From Actinobacteria bacterium UBA5975 (lineage in GTDB: Bacteria > Actinomycetota > Actinomycetes > Nanopelagicales > Nanopelagicaceae): a stretch of DNA of 12,800 bases. Each line of letters opens with the position of its first letter. Within the stretch, counting starts at the first letter, position 1. The stretch covers positions 1 to 12,800 of the forward strand of contig DJBN01000021.1 in the NCBI GenBank assembly GCA_002430075.1, read 5' to 3'. This document shows, in pieces, positions 1 to 8,138 of this stretch. A program made the translations under genes and the position numbers. The notes under the pieces are model-generated. The model saw only the letters and a program-made list of their open reading frames with translations, was not told the DNA's origin and made no database searches.

Positions 1-377
1 TCGGCAAATCCATAACCGCCATCACTTATCGGTCGCGTCAGTAGCTCCCACGCCAACGCGATAGCTCCCTCTTTGAAATAGTCACCGAATGAAAAATTTC
101 CACACATTTGAAAGAAAGAAGCATGACGCGTGGTCTTGCCAACTTCATCAATATCCAAAGTACGAACGCACTTTTGTACAGATGTAGCCCTCTTGTAAGG
201 AGGCGTTACTTCACCCAAGAAGAATGGCTTGAAAGGGACCATACCTGCATTTACGAGCAAGAGGTTTGGGTCATCAGCAATTAACGATGCTGAGGGTACC
301 ACTGTGTGATTTAGACCTTGACGATTCTCACTTTCAAAGAAGCGCAGCCAGCGCGAACGGATCTCGGCGGATTCCAC
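1..377 (-). CDS. alaS: Alanyl-tRNA synthetase, N-terminal part (cut by window edge)
   Basis: Attaches alanine to tRNA-Ala in the cytoplasm; class II synthetase. Only the first 125 codons are inside the window; the remaining catalytic, tRNA-recognition and editing parts lie beyond position 1. The visible protein begins [10 protein letters not shown] and contains the family hallmarks [18 protein letters not shown] and FFLGE, then [18 protein letters not shown] and [19 protein letters not shown], all in the aminoacylation core. The start is a GTG at 375-377. An in-frame TAA lies two codons upstream, so no longer start is possible, and MESAEIR is the usual actinobacterial N-terminus. It follows the DUF948 gene by 22 bp with only a weak ribosome-binding site, so it is probably cotranscribed with aspS and hisS. 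Family identification is very secure. Confidence 0.97.
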   Translation of the reverse strand, partial: MESAEIRSRWLRFFESENRQGLNHTVVPSASLIADDPNLLLVNAGMVPFKPFFLGEVTPPYKRATSVQKCVRTLDIDEVGKTTRHASFFQMCGNFSFGDYFKEGAIALAWELLTRPISDGGYGFA

Positions 378-399
378 TAGTTACATTCACCCACTTGGT

Positions 400-762
400 C
401 TATTCGGACTTCTTCTTATTTTTTCGACCTTTGCTCAGCTGCGCAGCGCTTAATAAGGCTCCTGCGACGCGAACTGCTGATCCGTTTTTATCCATAAATC
501 CTGTGGTTGCATCCGTTAGCTTGGATGAGACTTCCTCAACATTCTTAGTGATTCGTGCAATACTTTCTAACGGGCTATTGATCAGTTCGAGAGTACGCGT
601 CGACTCAGTAAGAAGAGGAGTTGTATCATCAGTAAATGCCTTTAGTGAGACCTTGGCTTCATCGATCAACTTACTGATTCGAAAGACTGCAAAGGAGATG
701 GCAATGGCGACGGCGAGGAGAGATAACGCCGCAATAATTGTTGCGATACCGCCTGGACCCAT
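400..762 (-). CDS. DUF948-type small membrane-anchored protein
   Basis: A 120-residue protein of unknown function. Residues about 5-27 form one hydrophobic segment (GIATIIAALSLLAVAIAIS), probably an N-terminal membrane anchor. Residues 28-95 are polar, rich in Lys, Glu, Thr and Ser, and likely helical. The last residues are very basic (KGRKNKKKSE). This anchor-helix-basic-tail layout and the position directly upstream of alaS match the DUF948 proteins of Actinobacteria; the resemblance is by pattern and context, not by a search. The ATG at 760-762 has a good ribosome-binding site. It lies 46 bp after aspS and 22 bp before alaS, in the same orientation, so it is likely in the same transcript. 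rpsD, which often precedes this gene in Streptomyces-type genomes, is not here. The molecular role is not known. Confidence 0.8.
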   Translation of the reverse strand: MGPGGIATIIAALSLLAVAIAISFAVFRISKLIDEAKVSLKAFTDDTTPLLTESTRTLELINSPLESIARITKNVEEVSSKLTDATTGFMDKNGSAVRVAGALLSAAQLSKGRKNKKKSE

Positions 763-769
763 TGCTCTA

Positions 770-776
770 CTCCCTC
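770..776 (-). promoter_or_regulatory. Ribosome-binding site of the DUF948 gene
   Basis: On the minus strand this reads GAGGGAG, 7 bases before the ATG at 762. It is one of the few clear Shine-Dalgarno matches in this window and supports the chosen start, which gives a protein beginning MGPGGIA just before the membrane segment. Confidence 0.6.
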
Positions 777-808
777 ACTCTTAAAAACTACTCTTTAGCC
801 TACCCGAA

Positions 809-2548
809 TTACTCCTTCGAAGGAGTCCAATCAATGGCAGCTTCCTTGCGTTGCGCCGAAGTAATCGGAGTGGGTGCTCCAGTCAGTGGATCTCCACCAC
901 TTGCAGTCTTAGGGAAGGCAATCACTTCACGGATTGAATCAGAACCTGTAAGTAGCGCGCAGACTCTATCGAGCCCCAAAGCTATTCCACCATGTGGAGG
1001 TGGGCCATAATTAAATGCTTCTAAGAGGAATCCAAATTTGCTCTGTGCTTCTTCATCACTCAATCCGATAACAGAAAATACTTCTTTTTGAATCCTACGA
1101 TCGTGGATACGAATGGAGCCTCCACCTAGTTCGGTTCCGTTGAGAACAATGTCATATGCATAGGCAAGAGCTGTCGCCGGATTTGATGTGAAAGTTTTTG
1201 CAAATTCTGGCTTTGGTCCCGTGAAAGGGTGGTGGACCGCTGTCCACCCACCATTATCGGTAGCTTCAAACATCGGCGCATCGACAACCCATACGAACTC
1301 CCACGCACCTTCATTGATGAGGTTGCCCCGTCGACCAATCTCAAGACGTGCAGCTCCCAGAAGTTGCTGCGACGATGAGCGCTCGCCTGCAGCAAAGAAG
1401 ATGGCATCTCCTGGTTTTGCGCCGACAAGAGCTGCTATTCCAGCTTGCTCTGCTTCAGAAATGTTCTTAGATACTGGTCCGCCTAGCGTTCCCTCTTCGT
1501 TGATTAAAATGTAGGCAATTCCCTTAGCACCACGAGCTTTAGCCCATTCTTGCCATGCATCAAGTTCACGACGAGGAGAGTTAGCGCCACCTGGCATTAC
1601 GACTGCTCCAACATAAGGAGCTTGAAAAACACGGAATGGAGTTTGAGAAAAATATTCGGTGACTTCTACAAGCTCAAGGCCAAAGCGCAGATCTGGTTTA
1701 TCTGATCCATACTTATCCATTGCATCCGCATATGTCATATGTGGAATCGGTGTCGGAATATCGTAATCTACTGCCTGCTTCCAAACCTTGACAAGAATCT
1801 TTTCAGCAACAGCCAAGATATCTGCTTGATCAATGAAAGACATTTCAATATCAAGTTGTGTAAATTCTGGTTGACGATCAGCTCTGAAATCTTCATCGCG
1901 GAAACACCGTGCAATCTGGTAGTAACGTTCCATGCCAGCAACCATCAATAACTGCTTGAAAAGTTGTGGTGACTGTGGGAGCGCATACCAACTACCAGGT
2001 TGAAGACGAACAGGGACAAGAAAGTCGCGAGCTCCTTCTGGGGTAGAGCGTGTCAGGTAAGGGGTTTCAATCTCCAAAAAATCCAACTCCTCCATCACGT
2101 TGCGAATCGTTGATGTGACTTTGGAACGAAGGCGTAAATTAGCTGCAGGTCCTTCTCGGCGTAGGTCGAGGTAGCGATATCGCAGACGTACTTCTTCAGA
2201 AATCTCTGACTCATTACCGGAATCAACAGGGAAAGGAAGCGGTGCGGATTCGCTCAAAACAACTACCTCATCCCCCATTACTTCGATCGCACCAGTTGGG
2301 ATAGTGGAATTCTCATTACCGACCGGGCGAAGGGCAACTTCTCCCGTGATTTGAAGGCACCATTCAGCGCGTAATAGACCTGCTAATTTCTCATCACGAA
2401 TAACAACTTGTACAGAACCTGTCGCATCTCGCAGATCAATAAATGCCACTCCACCATGATCACGGCGACGAGCAACCCACCCAGCTAGCGTGACAACCTG
2501 GCCTGCATGGGATGCGCGAAGGGAACCTGCATCGTGATTTCTTAACAT
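809..2548 (-). CDS. aspS: Aspartyl-tRNA synthetase, probably non-discriminating (Asp/Asn)
   Basis: Charges tRNA with aspartate in the cytoplasm. At 579 residues it has full bacterial-type length: N-terminal OB-fold anticodon-binding domain (about 1-105), class II catalytic core with motif 1 near [12 protein letters not shown] (161-172), motif 2 [14 protein letters not shown] (216-229), an inserted bacterial GAD domain (about 290-415) and motif 3 [13 protein letters not shown] (521-533). In the OB fold the sequence RRRDHGG puts a histidine at position 31. Bacterial enzymes specific for tRNA-Asp typically have leucine there, while His is typical of non-discriminating enzymes that also load Asp on tRNA-Asn for conversion by GatCAB; the mycobacterial enzyme is of that kind. 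The dual specificity is therefore inferred. The start gives the standard N-terminus MLRNHDAG. The gene follows hisS by 33 bp; the nearest purine stretch (AAAGGCGG) is rather far from the ATG. Confidence 0.98.
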   Translation of the reverse strand: MLRNHDAGSLRASHAGQVVTLAGWVARRRDHGGVAFIDLRDATGSVQVVIRDEKLAGLLRAEWCLQITGEVALRPVGNENSTIPTGAIEVMGDEVVVLSESAPLPFPVDSGNESEISEEVRLRYRYLDLRREGPAANLRLRSKVTSTIRNVMEELDFLEIETPYLTRSTPEGARDFLVPVRLQPGSWYALPQSPQLFKQLLMVAGMERYYQIARCFRDEDFRADRQPEFTQLDIEMSFIDQADILAVAEKILVKVWKQAVDYDIPTPIPHMTYADAMDKYGSDKPDLRFGLELVEVTEYFSQTPFRVFQAPYVGAVVMPGGANSPRRELDAWQEWAKARGAKGIAYILINEEGTLGGPVSKNISEAEQAGIAALVGAKPGDAIFFAAGERSSSQQLLGAARLEIGRRGNLINEGAWEFVWVVDAPMFEATDNGGWTAVHHPFTGPKPEFAKTFTSNPATALAYAYDIVLNGTELGGGSIRIHDRRIQKEVFSVIGLSDEEAQSKFGFLLEAFNYGPPPHGGIALGLDRVCALLTGSDSIREVIAFPKTASGGDPLTGAPTPITSAQRKEAAIDWTPSKE

Positions 2549-2581
2549 TGTAGAAGAGCCGCCTTTAGAAAATCGTAGGTG

Positions 2582-3850
2582 CTAGAGAGAAAGTACCTCA
2601 CCTAGCCTCTGTTGCAATTGCTCAATCTTAACCGAGGAAGTAACGCCATCTGACATTCGCTTGAGTTCAATTACTCCTAAATCAAGCTCTGAATCACCAA
2701 TCACGATGACATAAGCAGACCCCGATTTATCCGCAGCCTTCATAGAGCCTTTGAGGGCTCGGTCACCGAAGGCGATTTCCGTGCGTATGCCATTGCTTCG
2801 TAGATTGGATGCAATTACTAGGGCCTCTTGCTTAGCACGTTCTCCCAAGGGAATGATGAATAAATCTGAGGTGAATGCATCAAGGGGGACGCTCGACTCA
2901 GCGATTGCCGCCAGTAGTGCGCGATCTACGCCAAGTCCAAAACCTATCCCGGAGAGAGCTTGTCCTCCCAGAGTCTGCATCAGACCGTCATAACGTCCGC
3001 CGCCTCCGATTCCGCTTTGGGCGCCAAGGTCTGGATGAATGAATTCAAAAGTTGTACCGGTGTAATAATCAAGCCCGCGAACCATGCGCGGATTGATTGT
3101 AAAGGCAATTCCCATAACAGTTAGATACTTCTGTACGGATTCGAAATTGGCAGCGGAATCAGTTGATAAATAATCAAGAAGTCGTGGGGCGCTCTTCATC
3201 GCTTCTTGCATCTGGGGGCGTTTATCGTCGAAGAGGCGAAGGGGATTGATTTCAGCCCGTAAGGCTGTCGCCTCATCTAGGTCAAGTGTTGCGATGAATT
3301 TCATCAGATCTGCGCGATGAGCAGCCCGTGATTGGGAATCTCCCAACGATGTTATCTCTAGACGATAGTTTCTAAGCCCTAAATTCTTAAATCCGCGATC
3401 TGCAATTGCAATCACTTCTGCATCTAGCGCTGGGTCATCAATCCCAATAGCCTCTATACCCACCTGATAGAACTGGCGATAACGGCCTGCTTGCGGACGT
3501 TCTGCTCTGAAGAATTGTCCTGAATACCAAACCTTGACTGGCAATTGACCCCGATCGAGATTTGCTTCGATGACCGCGCGCATTACTCCGGCCGTTCCTT
3601 CGGGGCGCAACGTAATTGAACGCCCACCGCGGTCTTCAAAGGTATACATCTCTTTCGAAACCACATCGGTGGATTCACCAACGCCACGAGTGAAGAGATT
3701 TGTATCTTCAAATACTGGAAGTTCTATCAATTGATATCCGGCATCTTTGGCAGGAGCAATCAACTGCTCGCGCACCCATTCAAAGGAACGAGATTCAGGA
3801 GGCAGATATTCACGTACGCCCTTGGGCGCTTGAATCTTCTCGAACTTCAT
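2582..3850 (-). CDS. hisS: Histidyl-tRNA synthetase
   Basis: Attaches histidine to tRNA-His; class II cytoplasmic enzyme. The 422-residue length is normal for the bacterial family. Visible signatures are the N-terminal [11 protein letters not shown], the ATP-site region [13 protein letters not shown] (80-92), motif 2 [19 protein letters not shown] (111-129), the histidine-specific motif RGLDYYTGT (258-266), the second specific motif GGGGRYDGL (282-290) and motif 3 [13 protein letters not shown] (301-313). The last 95 or so residues form the anticodon-binding domain. The ATG at 3848-3850 overlaps the TGA of the upstream metallo-hydrolase gene in a 4-base ATGA, so translation is probably coupled; no strong ribosome-binding site is visible apart from a weak GAAAG. 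Adjacency of hisS and this hydrolase is conserved in Actinobacteria. Confidence 0.98.
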   Translation of the reverse strand: MKFEKIQAPKGVREYLPPESRSFEWVREQLIAPAKDAGYQLIELPVFEDTNLFTRGVGESTDVVSKEMYTFEDRGGRSITLRPEGTAGVMRAVIEANLDRGQLPVKVWYSGQFFRAERPQAGRYRQFYQVGIEAIGIDDPALDAEVIAIADRGFKNLGLRNYRLEITSLGDSQSRAAHRADLMKFIATLDLDEATALRAEINPLRLFDDKRPQMQEAMKSAPRLLDYLSTDSAANFESVQKYLTVMGIAFTINPRMVRGLDYYTGTTFEFIHPDLGAQSGIGGGGRYDGLMQTLGGQALSGIGFGLGVDRALLAAIAESSVPLDAFTSDLFIIPLGERAKQEALVIASNLRSNGIRTEIAFGDRALKGSMKAADKSGSAYVIVIGDSELDLGVIELKRMSDGVTSSVKIEQLQQRLGEVLSL

Positions 3851-4503
3851 AGAGTCAATTCTTTCAGATAAGGGTTATTTTTTCGCTCGTATTTAATCGT
3901 GGTCTCAGGGCCATGTCCTGTGAGCACTCTTAGCTCATCAGAGAGAGTAAGCACACGCGTCTTGAGCGTATGTGTCATCTCGGAGGCACTTCCCGTTGGA
4001 AGATCTGTGCGTCCTATAGAACCTGAGAAGAGAACATCGCCGCTGATCAGTATCTTGTCATTAACTGTGAACATCATCGATCCGCGAGTATGGCCAGGAG
4101 CATGAATAGCGGTGACCTTCATGCCCACAAGGTCAATGACTGCTCCGTTTTTTAACTCGGTAACTTTTGCAGGTTCAACAAATGTCATCGCACCAATTTG
4201 TTCTGCGAATTCAGGGCCATGCACTCCTAAGGGATTGGCGATAAAACGGCGATCCTCTGAATGTATATAGGTTGGTATCTCATACCCATCGGCAAGAGGA
4301 GTGATAGAAAATGTATGGTCGAGATGTCCATGGGTAAGAAGAGCGGCCACAGGCTTAAGTCGATGCTCTTCCACAATCATTTCAATCTCTTTCGAAATAT
4401 CAGGCATTCCGGGATCGACGATGATGCATTCGCTACCTTCGGCAAGGGCTATCACCCAGCAGTTGGTCGCGAACATGGGGGCGGCAAATGACCGTACAAG
4501 CAT
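3847..4503 (-). CDS. MBL-fold metallo-hydrolase (glyoxalase II-like)
   Basis: A 218-residue metallo-beta-lactamase-fold hydrolase, predicted cytoplasmic. All metal ligands expected for a binuclear zinc or iron site are present: THGHLDH (H58, H60, D62, H63), H138 in APGHTRGS, D156 in LISGDVLF and H197 in LTGHGPET. The size and spacing fit the short glyoxalase II-like group (YcbL type) rather than RNase Z, RNase J or lactamases. A thioester or similar hydrolysis is a family-level expectation; the true substrate is unknown. It is the first gene of the hisS-aspS-alaS unit and overlaps hisS by 4 bp. The ATG at 4501-4503 is fixed by an in-frame TGA three codons upstream and by a ribosome-binding site 9 bases away. 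The Mycobacterium counterpart next to hisS is annotated as a glyoxalase-like protein. Confidence 0.93.
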   Translation of the reverse strand: MLVRSFAAPMFATNCWVIALAEGSECIIVDPGMPDISKEIEMIVEEHRLKPVAALLTHGHLDHTFSITPLADGYEIPTYIHSEDRRFIANPLGVHGPEFAEQIGAMTFVEPAKVTELKNGAVIDLVGMKVTAIHAPGHTRGSMMFTVNDKILISGDVLFSGSIGRTDLPTGSASEMTHTLKTRVLTLSDELRVLTGHGPETTIKYERKNNPYLKELTL

Positions 4504-4512
4504 CTCAAATCA

Positions 4513-4520
4513 CCCCTCTT
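4513..4520 (-). promoter_or_regulatory. Ribosome-binding site of the MBL hydrolase gene
   Basis: The minus strand reads AAGAGGGG, 9 bases before the ATG at 4503. With the in-frame stop just upstream, it decides the start of this first gene of the hisS-aspS-alaS unit. Confidence 0.6.
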
Positions 4521-4561
4521 GGCCAGCGTGGATTTACTACTCACGGATACACAGGGTACCT

Positions 4562-4590
4562 TTGACCTCTTAAACAACCGCACATATCAA
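4562..4590 (+). promoter_or_regulatory. Candidate housekeeping sigma promoter for the DUF349 gene
   Basis: A -35 box TTGACC at 4562-4567 (five of six bases match TTGACA) is followed after exactly 17 bases by TATCAA at 4585-4590 (four of six match TATAAT). Transcription would begin near 4597, leaving a leader of about 58 bases before the ATG at 4655. It is the best such pair I could find in the spacer. This is based on the sequence pattern only. Confidence 0.5.
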
Positions 4591-4642
4591 CGAAGGCGAA
4601 GTCGCTCGGGTTTGGACCTGGTCGCACTGAAGCCAACGCGCT

Positions 4643-4649
4643 GAAGGGA
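4643..4649 (+). promoter_or_regulatory. Ribosome-binding site of the DUF349 gene
   Basis: GAAGGGA lies 5 bases before the ATG at 4655-4657 and supports that start, which gives a protein beginning MTDINPTT. Confidence 0.5.
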
Positions 4650-4654
4650 AGATC

Positions 4655-5971
4655 ATGACAGATATCAATCCAACTACTCTGGCTCAGACCCACTCCACAC
4701 CGAGTGCGGCATCCGCACTTATTGGAGACCCTTCGCAATTTGGACGCGTCGCCGAAGATGGCACAGTCTTTGTGCGTACTGCCGACGGAGAAAAACCAGT
4801 CGGTTCCTATCCAGGAAAGAGCGCAGAAGAGGCGCTCGCATATTTTGTTCGTAAATTTGAAGCGCTTGCCTCTGAAGTTGCGCTCACAGCAGCTCGTGTC
4901 ACAAGTGGCGCTATGGTTCCACAGGATGCTTACGAAGCAGTTAAGAAGTTGCGTCATCAAGTTTCCGAGCTCAACGGAGTTGGAGATCTAGCAGCCCTTG
5001 CTCTCTCGGTCGAGCAGATTGAACCTCTCATTGAAGGCCATCGCGAAGCGTACGAGGCCAAGAAGGCTGCTGAAACTCTTGCAAAGGCTGCTCGTCGCGA
5101 ACAGATTCTTGTTGAGAAAGAGAAGATTGTCGCTGAAGCAGAATCACTAGCACTTTCAGAGAGTTGGAAAGTCACCGGAGATCGTCTCAAGGCGCTGCTC
5201 GATGAGTGGAAGGCAGCTCCTCGCCTTGATAAGAAATCCGATGCTGATTTCTGGAAGAGGTTTTCGGGCTCACGAAATAAGTTTGATAAGCGTCGTAGAA
5301 CCCACTTTGCGGCACTTGAAGTTACTGCCAGCGTCGTATCTGATGCTAAGTCGGTGATCGTTGCCGAAGCTGAAAAACTTGCTACCTCAACTGATTGGGT
5401 TGCGACCGCTCGTCGTTTTAAAGTTTTAATGGATCAGTGGAAGGCCGCTGGTCGCGGAAAGAAGAGCGATGATGCAAAACTCTGGGCGCGTTTTAAGGCA
5501 GCGCAAGATCAATTCTTTACAACTAAGAGCGCTGATCTTGAAAAGCGCGAAGTTTCTATGGGAACAAACCTAGCTAAGCGCGAAGAACTCATTCTTCAGA
5601 TCGAGGCGATTCTACCCTTTACCGATGTCAAAGTTGCCAAGGCGGCTTTCCGTGAATTGATGAACTCGTGGGTAAAAATAGGCATTACACACCGGGATAA
5701 GCGGGCGGCCTTTGATGCTCGCGTAGCTAAAGTGGAAGAAGAGATCAAGACGGCCGAGGCTGAGTTGTGGCGCAAGACCGATCCTGCTGCAAAGGCACGT
5801 GCTACTGAAGTAGTTGCCCAATTGAGCGAGTCAATTGAGAACTACAAGAAGGTTGCGGCCAAGGCCACGGCGGCAGGAAATGAGAAGAAAGCTAAGGAAG
5901 CTCTTGAATCTGCTGAGGCTCGTGTTGCGTGGCTCGACGAAGCTCAAAAACATCTGGCTGAATTTAACTAA
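4655..5971 (+). CDS. Three-repeat DUF349 protein, role unknown
   Basis: A 438-residue soluble, strongly charged, mostly helical protein with no signal peptide or membrane segment. An N-terminal region (about 22-75) containing DPSQFGRVAEDGTVFVRT and KSAEEALAYF is typical of actinobacterial members. Three DUF349 repeats follow at about 170-220, 246-298 and 322-372, each with a conserved Trp-containing helix: LLDEWKAAPR, LMDQWKAAGR and LMNSWVKIG, and the first two continuing to (F/L)WxRF. The third repeat has lost that last piece (AAFDARV instead). A long Ala, Lys and Glu-rich segment (about 130-165) and the C-terminal tail (after 375) look like coiled coil. No catalytic motif is visible and the biochemical function is unknown. 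In Streptomyces-type genomes a DUF349 gene lies beside rel and ppiB. Here it alone sits between rel and the MBL gene, on the opposite strand from both, and its stop overlaps that of rel. Confidence 0.92.
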   Translation: MTDINPTTLAQTHSTPSAASALIGDPSQFGRVAEDGTVFVRTADGEKPVGSYPGKSAEEALAYFVRKFEALASEVALTAARVTSGAMVPQDAYEAVKKLRHQVSELNGVGDLAALALSVEQIEPLIEGHREAYEAKKAAETLAKAARREQILVEKEKIVAEAESLALSESWKVTGDRLKALLDEWKAAPRLDKKSDADFWKRFSGSRNKFDKRRRTHFAALEVTASVVSDAKSVIVAEAEKLATSTDWVATARRFKVLMDQWKAAGRGKKSDDAKLWARFKAAQDQFFTTKSADLEKREVSMGTNLAKREELILQIEAILPFTDVKVAKAAFRELMNSWVKIGITHRDKRAAFDARVAKVEEEIKTAEAELWRKTDPAAKARATEVVAQLSESIENYKKVAAKATAAGNEKKAKEALESAEARVAWLDEAQKHLAEFN

Positions 5972-8127
5972 GTTCTATAGACGTCGTACACGCCCTCGAT
6001 CCCTCGCACAGCTGTCAGTACTGAATCAAGGTGCTTGGCATCTGCCATCTCAAAGGTAAATCGTGAAATCGCAACCCGATCCTTTGATGTACTAACAGCG
6101 GCGCTAAGGATATTTACATGCTGCTCAGATAGCGTGCGCGTAACATCTGCAAGCAACCGAGCGCGATCGAGCGCTTCAACTTGAATATTGACCAGGAAGA
6201 TACTTCCAGCCCCCGCCAACCATTTAACTCCTACTACTCGCTCCCCCTGATTTTCGCGCAGATCTAGCGCGTTAATGCAGTCGGTTCGGTGAACTGAGAT
6301 TCCTGACCCTTTTGTAATAAAACCCATAATGGAATCGCCCGGCACCGGTGTGCAGCAACGAGCAAGCTTGACGAGTACATCGTCAACTCCTTCAACTACT
6401 ATCGCGCTGGAAGTCCTTCGAGTCGCTTGAACTCCTGTTGGGATCCGTTCAATTGTTGTCTCTGGATGTGAATCTTCGCCACCAAGACTGGCAATCAATT
6501 TCTCAATGATGGATGCCGCTGAAACATGGCCATCTCCGACGGCGTTATACAGGGCCTCAATATCCGCATAATGCATATCGTGGGCGAGCTCCAAGAGGGT
6601 GTGTCCTGCAAAGATCTTCTGAAGTGGAAGCCCAGCCTTACGCATCTGGCGCGCTATTGATTCGCGTCCTGCGTCGATAGCTTCTTCGCGACGCTCCTTG
6701 CTAAACCAAGCTTTAATCTTCGAACGTGCGCGTGGACTCTTAACAAAGTTGAGCCAATCACGGCTAGGTCCTGCATTCTCACCTTTATTGGTAACAATCT
6801 CCACCACGTCACCATTATTCAACTTTGATTCAAGTGGTACTAGGCGACCATTAACTTTGGCTCCAGCACATCGTAATCCCACATCTGTATGAACGGAGAA
6901 TGCAAAGTCAACAGGTGTTGAACCGCCCGGTAGAGCAACCACCGAACCCTTAGGAGTGAATACGAAAACTTCGGGACTTCCTAGGTCAAAGCGCAGCGCC
7001 TCTAAGAATTCCGAAGGATCTTCGGTCTCCTTCTGCCATTCATGTAACTGACGAAGCCAGAGCAATTCAGGGGAACTACCCTGGGGTTCTCCCCCTTGCT
7101 TATATTTCCAATGGGCTGCAATACCGAATTCAGCGCGAGAATGCATATCGTATGTGCGAATCTGAATCTCTATTGCTTTCCTGTTAGGACCAATAACTGT
7201 TGTGTGAAGTGATTGATATAAGTTGAACTTTGGCATCGCGATGTAATCCTTGAAGCGCCCAGGAACCGGGCTCCATCGTGCGTGTATCGACCCAAGAACA
7301 GAGTAACAATCGCGTACATCATTGACTAAAACTCGTATGCCAACCAGGTCATAAATCTCATTGAACTCTCGCCCACGTACCACCATCTTTTGATAGACGC
7401 TAAAGAAGTGCTTCTTGCGTCCAGTTACCGTGGCATTTATCGAATCCTTCTGCAGATCACCTTCCACGCTAGCGATAACTTCGGCTGTTAAAGCATCACG
7501 CGATGGAGAGCGTTCTGTAACCAATCGTGCTATCTCCTCAAACTTCTTCGGTTCAAGGACTGCGAATGAAAGATCTTCCAGCTCCCACTTAATGGCGTTC
7601 ATGCCAAGACGATGGGCAAGGGGTGCATAGATATCGAGAGTCTCTCGGGCTTTTCGCGTTGCACTCTCGACAGAGACAAATCTCCATGTTCGGGCGTTGT
7701 GTAGGCGATCAGCGAGCTTGATAACTAGCACACGAATATCTCGAGACATCGCAATAACCATCTTGCGTACTGTCTCTGCCTCAGCTGTTGGACCATAGGT
7801 GAGTTTGTCCAGCTTTGTTACCCCGTCGACGAGAGTGGCTATCTCGTCGCCAAAATCAGTTCGCAATTGCTCAAGCGAGTACGGCGTATCTTCGACTGTA
7901 TCGTGAAGAAGAGAGGCAATGATAGTTGTCTCGTCCAAACCGAGTTCAGCCAGAATCAACGTGACAGCAACTGGATGAGTTATGTAATCTTCACCAGATT
8001 TACGCAACTGCCCAAGGTGAGCGCTCTGGGCAATCGTAAATGCCCGTTCGACCTCTGAAACATTTGCGCCCGGGTGGTTATCCTTCAGCGCATCCAGAAG
8101 GGGCGCGATGAGGGCTAATGTATCCAT
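5968..8127 (-). CDS. rel: Bifunctional (p)ppGpp synthetase/hydrolase Rel
   Basis: Makes (p)ppGpp from ATP and GTP or GDP on starved ribosomes and also degrades it. At 719 residues it has full domain order: HD hydrolase (H51, H75 and D76 in LLHDTVEDT, D140 in KLADRLHN); synthetase (about 235-345, with RFKDYIA at 291-297, QSLHTTV and EIQIRT at 320-325); TGS domain (about 386-446); helical region; RCCTPVPGD (590-598) of the zinc-finger-like domain; and C-terminal ACT domain (about 642-717, VNIQVEALDRARLLADV). The RFKD loop (rather than the ExDD of synthesis-only RelA) and the intact HD residues indicate both activities. It lacks the roughly 60-residue N-terminal extension of the mycobacterial protein. 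The ATG is 11 bp after the secF stop with no Shine-Dalgarno sequence. apt, normally between secF and rel, is absent. Its stop overlaps the convergent DUF349 gene by 4 bp. Confidence 0.97.
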   Translation of the reverse strand: MDTLALIAPLLDALKDNHPGANVSEVERAFTIAQSAHLGQLRKSGEDYITHPVAVTLILAELGLDETTIIASLLHDTVEDTPYSLEQLRTDFGDEIATLVDGVTKLDKLTYGPTAEAETVRKMVIAMSRDIRVLVIKLADRLHNARTWRFVSVESATRKARETLDIYAPLAHRLGMNAIKWELEDLSFAVLEPKKFEEIARLVTERSPSRDALTAEVIASVEGDLQKDSINATVTGRKKHFFSVYQKMVVRGREFNEIYDLVGIRVLVNDVRDCYSVLGSIHARWSPVPGRFKDYIAMPKFNLYQSLHTTVIGPNRKAIEIQIRTYDMHSRAEFGIAAHWKYKQGGEPQGSSPELLWLRQLHEWQKETEDPSEFLEALRFDLGSPEVFVFTPKGSVVALPGGSTPVDFAFSVHTDVGLRCAGAKVNGRLVPLESKLNNGDVVEIVTNKGENAGPSRDWLNFVKSPRARSKIKAWFSKERREEAIDAGRESIARQMRKAGLPLQKIFAGHTLLELAHDMHYADIEALYNAVGDGHVSAASIIEKLIASLGGEDSHPETTIERIPTGVQATRRTSSAIVVEGVDDVLVKLARCCTPVPGDSIMGFITKGSGISVHRTDCINALDLRENQGERVVGVKWLAGAGSIFLVNIQVEALDRARLLADVTRTLSEQHVNILSAAVSTSKDRVAISRFTFEMADAKHLDSVLTAVRGIEGVYDVYRT

Positions 8128-8138
8128 ATATTAAAGGG

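Larger units (their letters stand above)
4504..4654. other. Divergent intergenic region, the longest non-coding stretch here
   Basis: These 151 bp separate the divergently read MBL-hisS-aspS-alaS unit and the DUF349 gene, so both promoters should lie here or overlap the gene ends. A good promoter candidate faces right (see 4562-4590). On the minus strand I see only poor matches to -35 and -10 boxes. The leader of the minus-strand unit is too short for a T-box riboswitch. There is no strong inverted repeat apart from the 6-bp palindrome GGTACC (4555-4560), no tRNA-like fold and no credible small ORF. Confidence 0.6.

Noticed and set aside
266..784. Plus-strand 172-residue open frame
   Set aside because: It lies opposite alaS and the DUF948 gene, both of which have clear family or context support. 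The translation is low-complexity, rich in Ser, Arg and Ala, and resembles no family I know.
4555..4560. Palindrome GGTACC in the divergent spacer as an operator
   Set aside because: A single 6-bp palindrome is expected by chance and has no flanking symmetry.
4504..4600. Possible T-box riboswitch ahead of the hisS-aspS-alaS unit
   Set aside because: The space before the MBL start is too short for a T-box with its promoter, and no T-box core sequence or terminator hairpin is visible.
4541..4960. Minus-strand 139-residue open frame overlapping the divergent spacer
   Set aside because: It is antisense to the start of the DUF349 gene, Cys and Trp-rich with no recognisable domain, and would run across the promoter region.
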